Source: Pogostemon cablin (lineage: Eukaryota > Streptophyta > Magnoliopsida > Lamiales > Lamiaceae). Taken from it: a stretch of DNA of 64,000 nucleotides. A model generated the notes under the pieces. That model made no database searches. It saw only the letters and a program-made list of their open reading frames with translations, and had not been told where the DNA came from. Shown here piece after piece: positions 52,591-63,215 of the stretch (within the stretch, counting starts at the first letter, position 1; every line of letters begins with the position of its first letter). Both the position numbers and the translations under genes were made by a program. The DNA is taken from contig CM043009.1 of assembly GCA_023678885.1 (NCBI GenBank), forward strand, positions 11,959,117 through 12,023,116. The letters are read 5' to 3'.

Positions 52591-53588
52591 CATTCTCTAG
52601 TCGGTTTGGTGGTCGGTTGATAGTACCTATGTATACCGACCCTTATATCATTGATCGATTTCCTTGTAAACTTGATAATTAAATTACTTTTTATAGCGTC
52701 TATTTTCCAAATATCTCCCTTTGCTATTTCCAGATCAGTCGGGTTAGAGTTCTACAGTAGAGTTGGTCGGTTAGCGAGATTACTTTTTATAGTATCTATT
52801 TTCCAAAGGTCCCCCTTTGCTATTTCTAGATCAGTCAGGTAGGAGTTCCACAGTAAGGCCAGTCAATTCGTAGGTCAAGTGGTCGGTTAACAGTTCCAAC
52901 ATCTACCAACCTACATATCACGATCGATCGCCCTGTAAACTTGATAATGAGATTAATTTTTAACCCTTCTATTTCCAAAGGCCTTCCTCTGCTATTTTTA
53001 GATCAGTCGAGTAGCAATTCTATAGTAGGGTTGGTTGGTAGGCCAGTCTGGTGATCGGTTAATAGTTCCAATGTTACCGACCCACATATCATCGTCCGAT
53101 CACCTGTAAACTTGATAATGAAATCAAATTTTATCACGTCTATTTTTCAAAGATCTCTCTTTGCTATTTCTAGATCAGTCGAATAGGAGTTCTATAGTTT
53201 TTCCAAAAGTCCCCGTTTGCTATTTCTAAATCAGTCGAGTAGGAGTTCCACAGTAGGGTTGGTCATTTGATCGGTCTGGTGGTTGGTTAATAGTTCCAAT
53301 GTCTACCAACCCTAATATCATCGACCGATCGCCCTGTAATCTTGATAATGAGATTACTTTTTATCGCATCTATTTTCCAAAGGTCCCCCATTGGTATTTC
53401 TAAATCAGTCATGTAGGAGTTCTATAGTAGGATTTATCGATTAACAAGATTATTTTTTATCGTGTCTATTTTTCAAAGGTCCCCCTTAGCTATTTCTAGA
53501 TCAGTCGGGTAGGAGTTCCACAGTGGGGTGGGTCGGTTGGTTTGTCAGGTGGTCGGTTAATAGTTTCAACATCTACCGACCACATATC
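52591..53588. repeat. Complex minisatellite, units of about 170-270 bp
   Basis: Diverged tandem units share CTGTAAACTTGATAATGAGA (about 52663, 52931, 53102 and 53332), TCTATTTTCCAAAGGTCCCC, GCTATTTCTAGATCAGTCGG and GGTCGGTTAATAGTTCCAA. Spacing varies (268, 171 and 230 bp) because some units carry an internal partial duplication. The last unit is cut at 53588 by an LTR. Confidence 0.82.
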
Positions 53589-54719
53589 TGTTGGTGTTCA
53601 ATCATTTGGTTAACATAAACCGTTAGAGTTCCATTCGTTTCTAAATCAGCGGAAGTAAGAAGACATAGAAACGTATTACCTTTCACCATGGTATGTTGAA
53701 GAAGAAAGATTCTCGTTGGCAACCTATGCATCCTCACGGTTTTGGGCATAACTTCTCATCCGATCTCCGATTTGAGTGATCTACGTGCCAAAACGATCCA
53801 CTCTTCAGTAGCGTTCGAATGGTGTATCACACGTCAAGTTCTGAGTTCCACTCGATTTTATGAAAATCATGAAAGTTGACGGACAGCAGGAGCAAATAAC
53901 CTTCCGATCTTCTGCTTTATTCCCAAGTTCAATCTTGACATCATGTGGGCGACGATCCTCAAGATCTTCTCAATCTGCTGTTCTCTCTCCCTTCTCATGG
54001 TTATGCATGATCAATTAATTAATTAATTAGGGTTTTCGGACAAGGAGGAGAAATTAGAGTTGGGCCTCCATTAGGCTTCAGTATCCAAGTTTAGATCAAA
54101 ACGTATACTTAAGTCCAATAATAATAATATATACCACTAAAATAATATTAATGCACTACCGTTCTAATCTCATAATTATGTTATGGGCACCTTCTTATTA
54201 TGAGCCCGTTAGTCTCCCCATGTTTAAGATATAAAATGCCCATTAATTAATTAAGTTAGTGACAACTCTATTAATTAATATCTCATCCGAGAGCAGTACG
54301 ACTCAACCTCATTATCACAACGGAATAAATCCACCTTCAGGGTTTACATGATAATTCTTATGAGCTCCTCAAAGGAACATCATCAACCTATAGCAGACAC
54401 GGATTCCTTCTACAATCAATAGCACACCATTGAGAAAGCACTACTTCCCAACTCACCGAGTTTGTTTATTTAATTACATGTAAATCTCACCCATTGATGA
54501 ATCAAAGAAATACATACTGCCTTACATGTCGAGGTTATTGTCGAACGATTAAGAGCAAAGTCAAGACAAACTAATACCAAATCACACTACAACCATCCCG
54601 ATAGAGAGTCCCCGTCTATCTCGGTTGTGAGCATCTGTTCATACTTTATATGGAAACCGATAATATGATCTTTCGGGTATTGTCGCACAACATATTATAT
54701 ACAATATAAAGTAAGTGGA
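53589..54719 (-). mobile_element. Copia LTR, minus orientation, CACTA-free allele
   Basis: Starts TGTTGGTGTTCAATC inside the minisatellite and is colinear with the LTR at 36522-40767, but reads straight through GTTGGGCCTCCATTAGG, the empty CACTA target. A block near 54540-54550 is deleted. The inner end is missing: at about 54719 the sequence switches to LTR sequence of opposite orientation. Confidence 0.87.
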
Positions 54720-54882
54720 CAACACACGGAAGATCATATTATTGGTTTTCTTACAAAGTATAAATAGATACTCGCAACCAAGATAGACGAGGACTCTCTA
54801 TCAGGATGGTTGTAGTGTAATTTGGTATTACTTTGTCTTAACTATAGAATCATATTAGTGCACCTTGTGTGTATTGAGCAGG
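54720..54882 (+). mobile_element. Copia LTR fragment, plus orientation, head to head with the preceding LTR
   Basis: From ACAACACACGGAAGATCATA to GTATTGAGCAGG this is the reverse complement of part of the LTR just upstream. About 130-bp arms (54555-54688 and 54720-54846) surround a spacer of some 30 bases. It then joins directly to leader sequence at about 54883, so most of this LTR and its PBS are deleted. Confidence 0.8.
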
Positions 54883-55751
54883 CTGGCTTCAGATCCCCGT
54901 CTGTGTTGCCCGCATTCTTGCTTAGTGGCGAACAATCGAATTCGCCTATATATAACTGTGTATAATTGATTTAATTATAAAATTATTGTTATATGTAAGC
55001 ATGTTCTCTGTGATTTACTGCCTTATTTGCCGTAATAGGAGCATGCTAGGTTGCGTATGTTATTCTTAAATATTATATGCATATAAAAACCCTCAGTGTT
55101 AAATATCTAAGTGGGAGAGGGGATTGGTAAATAATTCACACGGTCTCCATTATTGGTTTGTAAGTGATGTAAGTAGACTTGCGTGTTGGTAATAGGCCTT
55201 CCTCCACAACGGATGAGTTTATTCACGGATCACTGGTACAGACTTCATTAAATAATTATTGTTTGTAATGTGATGCACATGAACTTGCGTGTTGGCATAG
55301 ACATTCCTCCCTAATGGATGAGTTTATATGCGGTTCACTGGTACAAACTTATAATTGATGATTATAGGAAGTTACCCGAGGGCATGTGTACTTCTCCATC
55401 TGTAAGGCACATAAGCTTGGGCCGCGGACTTGGGATCAAATAATGGTGTACACTTAGGTGTGAATAATAGTATCCTCCCCAACAGAGTCACTGCTATTAT
55501 TTGCACGGCTAAAGAGGAACCGACTATTAATTATTTTGTCATGAAGTTAGGTTGACGAATGAAATTAATGGGTATAACCTTCTCTTGTAAATATTCGGAT
55601 TTATATACGTCCACATAAACGTGGCATGTAGACTCACAGTGCTTGAGATGTCGGTGAATTTTATTTTTATATTGTTTTGAGGGAATAAAAATAAATGGAA
55701 AAATTCGAAGATTTGATCGGTGTATTTATTTTTGATTCTCTAAATTTTCAA
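54883..55751 (+). other. Copia leader, plus strand
   Basis: Homologous to 34256-35120 (reverse) and 44240-44980. Contains an internal partial duplication: two blocks each with CTTGCGTGTTGG, CCTCC and GATGAGTTTAT at about 55180-55230 and 55290-55340. The GC-rich part seen in the other leaders is absent. No gene. Confidence 0.7.
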
Positions 55752-56350
55752 ATGGTTTTATCTGGCTTATTGTTAACTAAAGAAACATATTTACTGGTCC
55801 AAAACTAGATAATTATAAAAGAATCTTGGTTTCGATTCTTACTGCTTACGAAAATATAAATATGATCTTACTAAGGATGTCATATTATGCCTATCAAAGT
55901 CTATAGTGGAGATGTGAGAGGTTCATGGAAATATGATGGTCTCATAAGACTCTTCAGATACTTGAGTAAGTTAGAAAGGCTAGAGGTCATGGATAACTTG
56001 ATGAATGAATTGGAAATACTTACAGTAGAAATTGAAGGGGAAACCTAAATCATTTTATTCTCCATAATTTGCCTGGATGTTTGAGCAAGTTCTGCCTAAA
56101 ATACGAGAGGTTGTATATGGTAGGGAACTTCTGAAAAATCATGTGGCAAAGGAAAGCATTTTCATCAAGGTATGAACAAGGTAAGTATCTCATTCACTAG
56201 TTGTTGAAGCATGATTAGTGATGACATCTACTGACATGTGTGTGTAGATACCGGAATCACTAAAAGCCTGCAACTAAGTGATGATGAGATTAATATCTTT
56301 TGATAGGAATAAACATTTGATTGTGTAAAATTGTCTTTACATACCTTTTC
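55752..56350 (+). pseudogene. Copia gag/protease remnant, plus strand
   Basis: Starts ATGGTTTTATCTGGC at 55752. After a frameshift, FTGPKLDNYKRILVSILTA and a TKDV segment follow, the N-terminal gag pattern. The gag body then jumps to GDVRGSWKYDGLIRLFRYLS and a leucine-rich MDNLMNELEILTVEIEGE stretch, and further to a protease-region remnant ISKSLQLSDDEIN near 56250. The same shortened arrangement occurs at 33461-34255 and 60741-61330. Stops and frameshifts make it non-functional. Confidence 0.65.
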
Positions 56351-57020
56351 ATAGAAAAAGTTTCATTTCAGTTTCTATGCACTTACGGATAGATACTCCA
56401 TTTCATTTAAATGACATGGTCATAGTGATGAGGGATGGAGTTATAATCTGTTATGGTATGTTAGTAAAAATTTTTACACTCATAAATCATGTTTATCTCA
56501 CGGATGCAACAAATAGTAATTAATAACGCGTCTTCTATCTATAATAAGAGAAAGACTCTTATGGAAATGGTTAGATGGATGATGAGTTATTTGGAATTAT
56601 TAAATTCATTTTATGGATATACCCTAAAAATAGTAGTTCGTATGAATGTTTATCTATTTGTGGGATATCCTAGATAATGAAGGGTGATTTATTAGTCCAA
56701 AGGATCAAAGGGTGATTGTTAACACAAACACTAGATTTTTGGAAAAAAGGACTATATAATAAATCACAAACTTATGTGTAAATTGTTCTAAAGGAAGTGA
56801 TTGGAAAGACAAAAGTATAGTACCAATTATACAAGAGGATATACCACAAGAAAACTGCATCGCGTGATACGTCTGATACACAATTGCATATAGCGCCTTG
56901 TTGTAGTGGGAGGGTTGTTTTACAACCTGAAAGATTTATTTCATGGGAGACTCGTGAGACTTGGTCCCAAGTAAACATGAAATCGACTCATGGGTACGAT
57001 GAAGCACTACAAGATAGAAA
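56351..57020 (+). pseudogene. Copia integrase C-terminal remnant and IN-RT linker, plus strand
   Basis: The open stretch at 56489-56677 contains NKRKTLMEMVRWMMSYLELL then NSFYGYTLKI, the plant copia integrase pattern (RNRTLMEMVRSMMSY, NSFWGYALE), fused by deletion to VYLFVGYPR. It is followed by an NTNTRFLEKD-like segment and the linker GRVVLQPERFISWETRET (about 56910-56960) and HGYDEALQDRNVVS. Integrase would insert the cDNA into the genome; the zinc-binding and catalytic parts are missing. Confidence 0.78.
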
Positions 57021-58322
57021 TGTGGTATCTTAACAAGTTGCAATGATTTCAGAAATAGAATTTGTGGATTCTAAATTAGATCTTGGTGCTTGTAGAACCG
57101 CAAAATGGTGTGAAAGCCATTGAAAGTGGCTCTACAAAATAAAAGAGGATAGGACGGTAAGGTGATACTTTGAAACAAGGCTTGTTGCATATAGGTACAC
57201 TCAGAAAGAAGGGTGAGTTCGAAAATGAGGAAACCTTCTTCGCCGCTAGCTAAGTTTAAGTCGATCCAGATTCTTTTATTTTGTTGCTGCTCATATTAAA
57301 TTATGACGTATATCAAAGAGATGTCAAGACAGCTTTCCTGATTGGAAGTCTCGAGGAAAACATCTATGTGAAGCAACCAGAGTGATTCATTGAAAAGAGC
57401 TAAGTGCATTTTTAGTATAAGCTTTAAACTCAAAGTACATCTGTTTGAATGAGGTAATCCAGTCAAAAGAATTTATTCAATGGGTGGATGTGTCTTGTGT
57501 ATTGAAAAGAGTGCCGGAAACGTGGTGTTATGTATTATACTGCACGTAGATGATATATTGCTCATTGGAGATAATGAAAAAGTATTTTCGGGCGTATGGG
57601 TATGGTTGATAAAGATGTATGAAATAAAGGACTTAAGATGAGAAAAATAAATCCTTGCGATCATGGTGATCACAAGATAGGATGTATCACAAGTTTCAAG
57701 TAATAATACAATCCTTTCTTGTTTTAGCATTTGACTTTATCTAAGTAAATTGTGTCTTATAACTCAAAAGAAGATAAAGGAGATGAAGGTGGTTCCTTAT
57801 GCTTCGGTGAATAAGGGAGCTTAATCTAAGAAATGCTATGCACGAGAATAGATGTCTATTTTGCCGATTGCATGATCAGTGGTATCAAGGTATCCCAAAA
57901 CAAGAATGTTAAACTGTGGTAAGACACTTATATACCTAAAAAGTACCAAAAATTATATGTGGCCTAAACAGACTGATTCATTGCTTTTTGTGGGTCACAT
58001 AGATTCGGATTTTTCAAATTAGATAAGGACGGCAGTAAAGTCGCCTCAAAGGTTATGTGTTTAATTTTAGGAAGATGAGTCATAATATGAAGAAGTGTTA
58101 TATAGAAATATATTTCGGTCTCCACTATGTAAAAATGATGAATTTGAGCCTCTGAGGCAGCTAAAATGTATGTATAACACTAGAAACTTCATGATAGACT
58201 TGGATGTGTTTTCTGAGTTTGCCCATGGTTATTACAATTTATTGATAATAATGGTGCAGTTGCAAACTCGAAGGAATCACGAGTCCAAAAGGCAATTAAA
58301 CACATTAAGAGCAAGTACCACC
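57021..58322 (+). pseudogene. Copia reverse transcriptase and RNase H remnant, plus strand
   Basis: RT motifs visible: TRLVAYRYTQKEGEFENEET (about 57175-57235), DVKTAFLIGSLEENIYVKQP (57325-57385) and HVDDILLIGDNE (57543-57578, Tyr of YVDD changed to His). RNase H-like DSLLFVGHIDSDFSN is near 57980-58020, and an HxSKRQLNTLRA segment (family: HKRSKHIERKYH) runs to the end. Many stops. The region stops at 58322 before the expected polypurine tract and LTR, where CACTA-like sequence begins. Confidence 0.83.
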
Positions 58323-58800
58323 CACTAAAATATAAGTGTTATTAAGTAACATCCAAAAAATATTACTTAACAATTAAAAAATGTTCGGTGTCGCTGTTGC
58401 CCTGTAACCTAAAGTCTAATGTTATACTTTTTTAGTTTATGATAACACTCATATCAATTTTAACATTTTCCTGTAACACTATTACAAATGTTACAAATAC
58501 TCTTAAAGTAACATTTACTTTTCCTAATATAACATTATTTTGTTAACACTTTTGAATATATATGTAACATTATGTACATTAATTTGTTAACACATTTAAA
58601 TATTACGTAAGATAACGTACATAACTTTGTTAACACTTTTATATATTACGTAACATTAATTACAATATTTTGCTAACACATTTGAATATAATGTAACATT
58701 AGTTACATAATAATTGAATCACTTATAAGAATACATGTAACACTTTTGTAAAATAATTATGTAACACATGTGTCAATATTTTAATTATTTATGCAATATT

Positions 58801-58823
58801 TATTATTATTATTATTATTATTA
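58801..58823. repeat. ATT/TAT microsatellite, 23 bp
   Basis: Uninterrupted trinucleotide run TATTATTATT and so on at the inner edge of the CACTA-like subterminal region. Confidence 0.95.
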
Positions 58824-59347
58824 AAATGGTTATTTATATTTAGATTATAACAATAATACATACAATACATTGAAGGCACAAAAGCGCATCGTAAAGAACT
58901 AGATCTTTGGTTAAGCTAGGCTAACTTTTGTCTATAACAAACAACCAATCAATATGATTAGACAATCTATCTAGCAGGTTGCATGATTACAATAAGAAAT
59001 AAACATTAAACTAGTTAATAGTAGCTTCAATTCTTGAACGAGAAAACTGGAGCATCGAAAAACTTCATCGGTAGATTAAGCAGTAGAAACCGACAAGCAT
59101 TGAACTCTGCAAAATACAACAGCATGACACACATCAGCAAATCAAACCTACAACTAATTTACAGTATATCCAACAATATTACAATATGAACTAGCTAGTC
59201 AACTAACCCAACAATGAACAATCTCACCTCTGGCAGCATGACCGCACTCCAACACCTTGTAAAGAACTTTAAATTTTAGAAAGGACAAAAAAAAGATCTA
59301 TTATCCAAAAATTGCCACATATTTGGAAGAGTATTCATATGTAAATA

Positions 59348-59566
59348 CTAGAAAGCATTCTTGACAATGCTAGAAAGCACACATGATAGTATGTCATGTC
59401 TGAAGGCTGGATCTATTTCACGTATGGCATCCAACCACAAAGATGAACACCATTCAACACTAATATATCGAAGAAATAGAAGAATGTGATGAGGTGGACT
59501 AGCCAAGAAGGGTTTTACCATTGACAAAGACTCATCTAGTATACTCTCTGGTTCACCCTTCTTTTC
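59348..59566 (-). pseudogene. Exon-like fragment of an unidentified gene
   Basis: A 72-codon minus-strand frame opens right after a splice-acceptor-like ACAACAG and reads ESILDESLSMVKPFLASPPH, HILLFLRYISVEWCSSLWLD, then AIREIDPAFRHDIL, before a TAG at 59348-59350. Its composition (helical, Leu/Ser-rich, mixed charge) is protein-like and unlike the AT-rich surroundings. I do not recognise the family. It could be a second captured exon, or belong to the same donor as the kinase fragment. Confidence 0.45.
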
Positions 59567-60367
59567 CTGTTGTCATGCGAAACTCTTCATTAAGTCGTAA
59601 AGAAAATTCGAAAAGAAAAAATCTCACCTATCTAATGTAAAACTATTTAAATTTCCTTGCATACTTTAAAAAAAACCTGAAGAATCAATGATGGTGAGAT
59701 TTTTACAGTAGGCGTATTCCACTCTCACAAAATTACCTATATAAAACACCTTTAAACAAAAAGAATTAAGGCTCAATATCATATCCAAATGGTATATGGG
59801 TATTCCATCATTTATCACAGTAATATATAGGACACGCCTTCCTGATTGAGTGATTCTTATTATATAATAACAAATAGTAATAATTAAAATAAAAAGATAA
59901 AATCACCTTCTGATGAGGAGAGAAAAATAAATGAATCCTGAATTTGAATTTAAACCTGCAGCATAACAAAAGGACAGTGTACACATGATTACATTGGAAG
60001 ACACAAGAAACAAGAATAGTTTAGAATCCATTCACCGTAATTTGCAATGATAAATATGAACATTTTACCAATAACTAACCAAAATCTCATGGACTTATAA
60101 TCAAACAAAAATGAAGATATTCAATTGAATGTAATAATGTCAGGAAACATGAAAATAGTACATTGTGGTTTCTAAATTTCCAAGTAGATTGCCGAAGTTT
60201 ATATTGTGAATTCCTTAAAAAAACAGCATTTTGAAATACACCTACATGTTATTTCATATTACAGAAACTGAAACAATAAAAGATGGATAGTATGAAAAAA
60301 TTGCATTCAAACAAAAAAAAAAGGTTTTATTTTAATAAACTCAGTCAGTCTTAGTGAAAGAAAAGAC

Positions 60368-60644
60368 CTGTTAATGCATTTTTAACAGCTTCCTTTTGAG
60401 CTGTTGGTGGAAGAAGCCTTTTTAATAAGTTTTAAATTCTAAGTTACATATAAAATTATTAACAAGCAAAGAATCAGCTGAATGCTTGGCAGGATAGTTG
60501 ATATACCCAAGAGTTACGAAGTTTTTTCCAAGTGCATCATAATCACGGTTTGCAAGGTAGAGACAAGCCTCAATAAAGTCATCATGAAGTTCTTCCTTGA
60601 AGTCACCCATCATGCCAAAGTCTAAAGAACAAAGCATATCTTGG
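60368..60644 (-). pseudogene. ABC1/UbiB (ABC1K, AarF-domain) atypical kinase gene fragment with one intron
   Basis: Minus strand. The first exon piece (to 60507) reads LCSLDFGMMGDFKEELHDD, then FIEACLYLANRDYDALGK, then NFVTLG. GT at 60506-60505 and AG at 60419-60418 bound an 89-bp intron. The next exon (60417-60368) continues in frame LLPPTAQKEAVKNALTG and ends at a GT donor. DFGMMGDF is the kinase DFG region of plant ABC1K proteins, and NRDYDAL...VTLGLLPPTA is their typical continuation. ABC1K proteins act in plastids and mitochondria, for example in prenyl-lipid metabolism. Only about 60 residues remain, without the nucleotide-binding N-terminus, so this is a captured fragment. Confidence 0.8.
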
Positions 60645-60740
60645 TGTAATGACCTCTATCTCAAATGCAACATGGATATTCTTAATATTGAATTAAGCTA
60701 AACATAGATAGATCCCAACATGGATACAATTACTACAAAA

Positions 60741-62008
60741 AACATATTTACTGGTCCAAAACTAGATGATTAGAAAAGAATCTTGGTTTCCATTCTTACT
60801 GCTTAGGAAAATATAAATATGTTCTCACTAAGGATGTCCCATGATACCTATTAAAGTCTCTAGTGGTGAGGTGAGAGGTTCATAGAAATATGATGGTCTC
60901 ATGCGACTCTTCAAATACTTGAGTAAGTTAGAAAGGCTAGAGGTCATGGATAACTTGATGAATGAATTGAAAATACTTTCAGTAGAAATTGAAGGTGAAA
61001 CCTAAATTAATTTATTCTCCATAATTTGCCTGGATGTTTTGAACAAGTTCTACCTGAAATACGAGTGGTTGTTTATGGTAGGGAACTTCTGACAAAACTG
61101 TGGTGAAGGAAAGCCATTTTCATCAAGGTATAAACAAGGTTAGGATCTCATTCACTAGTTGTTGAAGCATGATTAGTCATGACATCTATTGACACATTGT
61201 GTGCAGATACCGGAATCTCTAAAAGCCTACAACTAAGTGATGATGAGACTGTTACATACATGGATAATACTACAAAAGTAGTGGCTATTGCAGTGAGAGT
61301 TGTTTATTTATCTTTTGATAGGAATAAACAATTGATTATGTGAAATTGTCTTTATGTACCTTTTCATAGAAATAATTTCATTTCAGCTTCTATGCACTTA
61401 CGGATGGATACTCTATTTCATTTAAATGACATGGTAATAGTGATGAGGGATGGAGCTATAATATGTTACGGTACGTTAGTAAGAATTTGTACACTCATAA
61501 ATTATGTTTAACTCAAGATGCAACAAATATTAATTAATAATGCGTCATCTATCTATAATAAGAGAAAGACTCTTATGGAAATGGTTAGATGGATGATGAG
61601 TTATTTGGAATTATTAAATTCATTTTATGGATATGCCCTAGAAATAGTATTTCATATCAATGTTTATCTATTTGTGGGATATCCTAGATAAATGAAGGGT
61701 GATTTATTTAATCCAAAAGATCGAAGGGTGATTGTTAACACAAATAATAGATTTTTTGAAAAATGACTATGTAATAAATCACAAACCTATGTGTAAATTG
61801 TTCTAAAGGAAGTAAGAAGGAAGACACAAAGTATAGTACCAATTATATAATAGGATATACCACAAGGAAACTGCATCGCATGATATGTCTGATACACAAT
61901 TGCATGTAGCGCTTTGTTGTAGTGGGATGGTTATTTTATAACCTAAAAGATTTATGTTTTGGGAGAGTCGTGAGACTTGGTCCCGAGTAAACTTGAAATC
62001 GGCTCATG
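60741..62008 (+). pseudogene. Copia gag-to-linker remnant, plus strand
   Basis: Begins inside gag (AACATATTTACTGGTCC, FTGPKLDD-like). It then shows EVRGS-YDGLMRLFKYLSKL, MDNLMNELKILSVEIEGE, a protease-region remnant (ISKSLQLSDDETVTYMDNTT near 61220-61270), the integrase piece RKTLMEMVRWMMSYLELL (61560-61615) fused to LFVGYP, and the linker ending GSYY near 62008. Order and deletions match 55752-57020 and, in reverse, 32900-34255. It stops at GGTAC, beyond which lies an LTR of opposite orientation. Confidence 0.75.
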
Positions 62009-62013
62009 GGTAC
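62009..62013. other. Target-site duplication, right copy (GGTAC; GTACC on the minus strand)
   Basis: Five bases of older pol sequence outside the LTR that starts at 62014. They equal the left copy at 42252-42256 when read in the element's own orientation. In the intact homologue (about 32955) the site reads CGTACCCATGAGCC, so the two flanks together rebuild one uninterrupted pol site. Confidence 0.8.
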
Positions 62014-63193
62014 TATTGGCGTTTGATCGTTTGGTTAGCGTGAACCATTATGGTTCCATACAAACTTAAATAGTGAAAGCAATTATTTTCAAAGTTCGCT
62101 TTACCTTTCACCAGGGTATGTTGTTGAAGAACAGCTGCAGAGAACAACCTCTTGATCTTCTGCTGTATTCCCAAGTCCAATCCTGACATCGTGTAGGCGA
62201 CGATCTTCAAGATCTTCTCAATCTGCTCCTAACCCTCTATTCACGTCAAAATAGGTGCAGGAATTAGGGTTCTAGGAAGCTGAGATGACTTATATATTGG
62301 CTATAGCAGGGACCAGGAGGGGAAATTAGAGTTTGGCCTCCATTGGGCTTAAGTATCCAAGTTTAGCCCAAAACTTATACTTAAATCCAATAATAATAAT
62401 ATAGTCCACTAAAATATTATTACTACATTACCGTTCTAATCCCATAATTATGTTTTGACCTCCTTATTATTAGCCCGACAGTCTCCCCATGTTTAAGATA
62501 TACAATGCCCATTAATTAATTAGGTTACTGGCAACTCTAATTAATTAATATCTCATCCGAGAGTAGTACCACTCAACCTCATTATTATGCCGGAATTAAT
62601 CCACTTGCAAGATTTACATGATAATCCTTATAAGCTCCTCAAGGGGACATCATCAACCTAAATAGGACACGAATTCCTTTTAAAATCAACAGCACACCAT
62701 AGAGACATCAGTACTTCCCAACTCACCGAGTTTGTTAATTTAATTACATGTAAATCTCACCCATTGATGTACCTTATGTGTTGAGGTTATTATATAGAGA
62801 ATAAGAGCACGAACTTCCATAATAACTGATATCAAGTTCTCCTGTGTAGACAGTACAATTCGAATGATCTCAAGCGATCCTGCTCAATATACACAAAGTG
62901 CAGTAATGTGATTCTACAAACTAATACCAAATCACACTACAACCATCCCAATAGATAGTCCTCGTCTAACTCGATTGTGAGCATCTGTTTATTCTTTATA
63001 AGGAAACCGATAATATGATTATCCGCGTGTTGTTGCACAACATATTATCTACAGTATAAAGTAAATGGACTTTTCCACAAACATATAAATAAATTATAAT
63101 ATGCAATATGTTTGATCATATGGTTCTCATTTCAAATAAATTATTAAAATATTATTTCATACAAAAGCCAGACTTTTAGTATACAGTCAAACA
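62014..63193 (-). mobile_element. Copia 3' LTR, 1180 bp, minus strand
   Basis: Read on the minus strand it starts TGTTTGACTGTATACTAAAA and ends ACGCCAATA (usual end ACA, one change). It pairs with the LTR at 42257-43463: both share CTGGCTTTTGTATRAAA and a 130-bp start not found in the other LTRs. It reads through the empty CACTA site at about 62334. The polypurine tract adjoins at 63194. Confidence 0.9.
62290..62296 (-). promoter_or_regulatory. Candidate TATA box in the 3' LTR
   Basis: TATATAA on the minus strand at the position equivalent to 43182-43188 in the paired 5' LTR. If active it would drive transcription outward toward lower coordinates. Confidence 0.4.
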
Positions 63194-63204
63194 ATCTCCC
63201 ACTT
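63194..63204 (-). other. Polypurine tract of the minus-strand copia element
   Basis: AAGTGGGAGAT on the minus strand, immediately 5' of the LTR. This is the plus-strand primer of reverse transcription and the usual plant copia sequence. It is intact here, and changed or lost in the copies at 31720 and 49416. Confidence 0.9.
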
Positions 63205-63215
63205 ATACTAAAAGA

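Larger units (their letters stand above)
58323..60735. mobile_element. Probable CACTA-like element carrying host gene pieces, right end missing
   Basis: It starts CACTAAAATATAAGTGTTAT at the copia joint, followed by some 450 bp of densely repeated GTAACATT/TAACACTT motifs in both orientations, the subterminal pattern of CACTA elements, though a different family from the one at 37014. The interior holds minus-strand exon-like stretches (59348-59566 and 60368-60644). Near the right end TTACTACAAAAAACAT precedes copia gag. I find no matching TAGTG terminus, so the right boundary (about 60735) and the family are inferred. Confidence 0.55.

Noticed and set aside
58323..60735. A complete, functional ABC1K gene
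   Set aside because: Only about 60 codons are present, with no N-terminal kinase region, and the flanks are transposon and copia sequence.
60730..60745. TACTACAAAAAACAT as the right terminus of the CACTA-like element
   Set aside because: It reads like an inward-facing left end (CACTACAA-type) with the first bases changed, not the TAGTG expected at a right end, and it does not mirror the start at 58323. The boundary is left as approximate.
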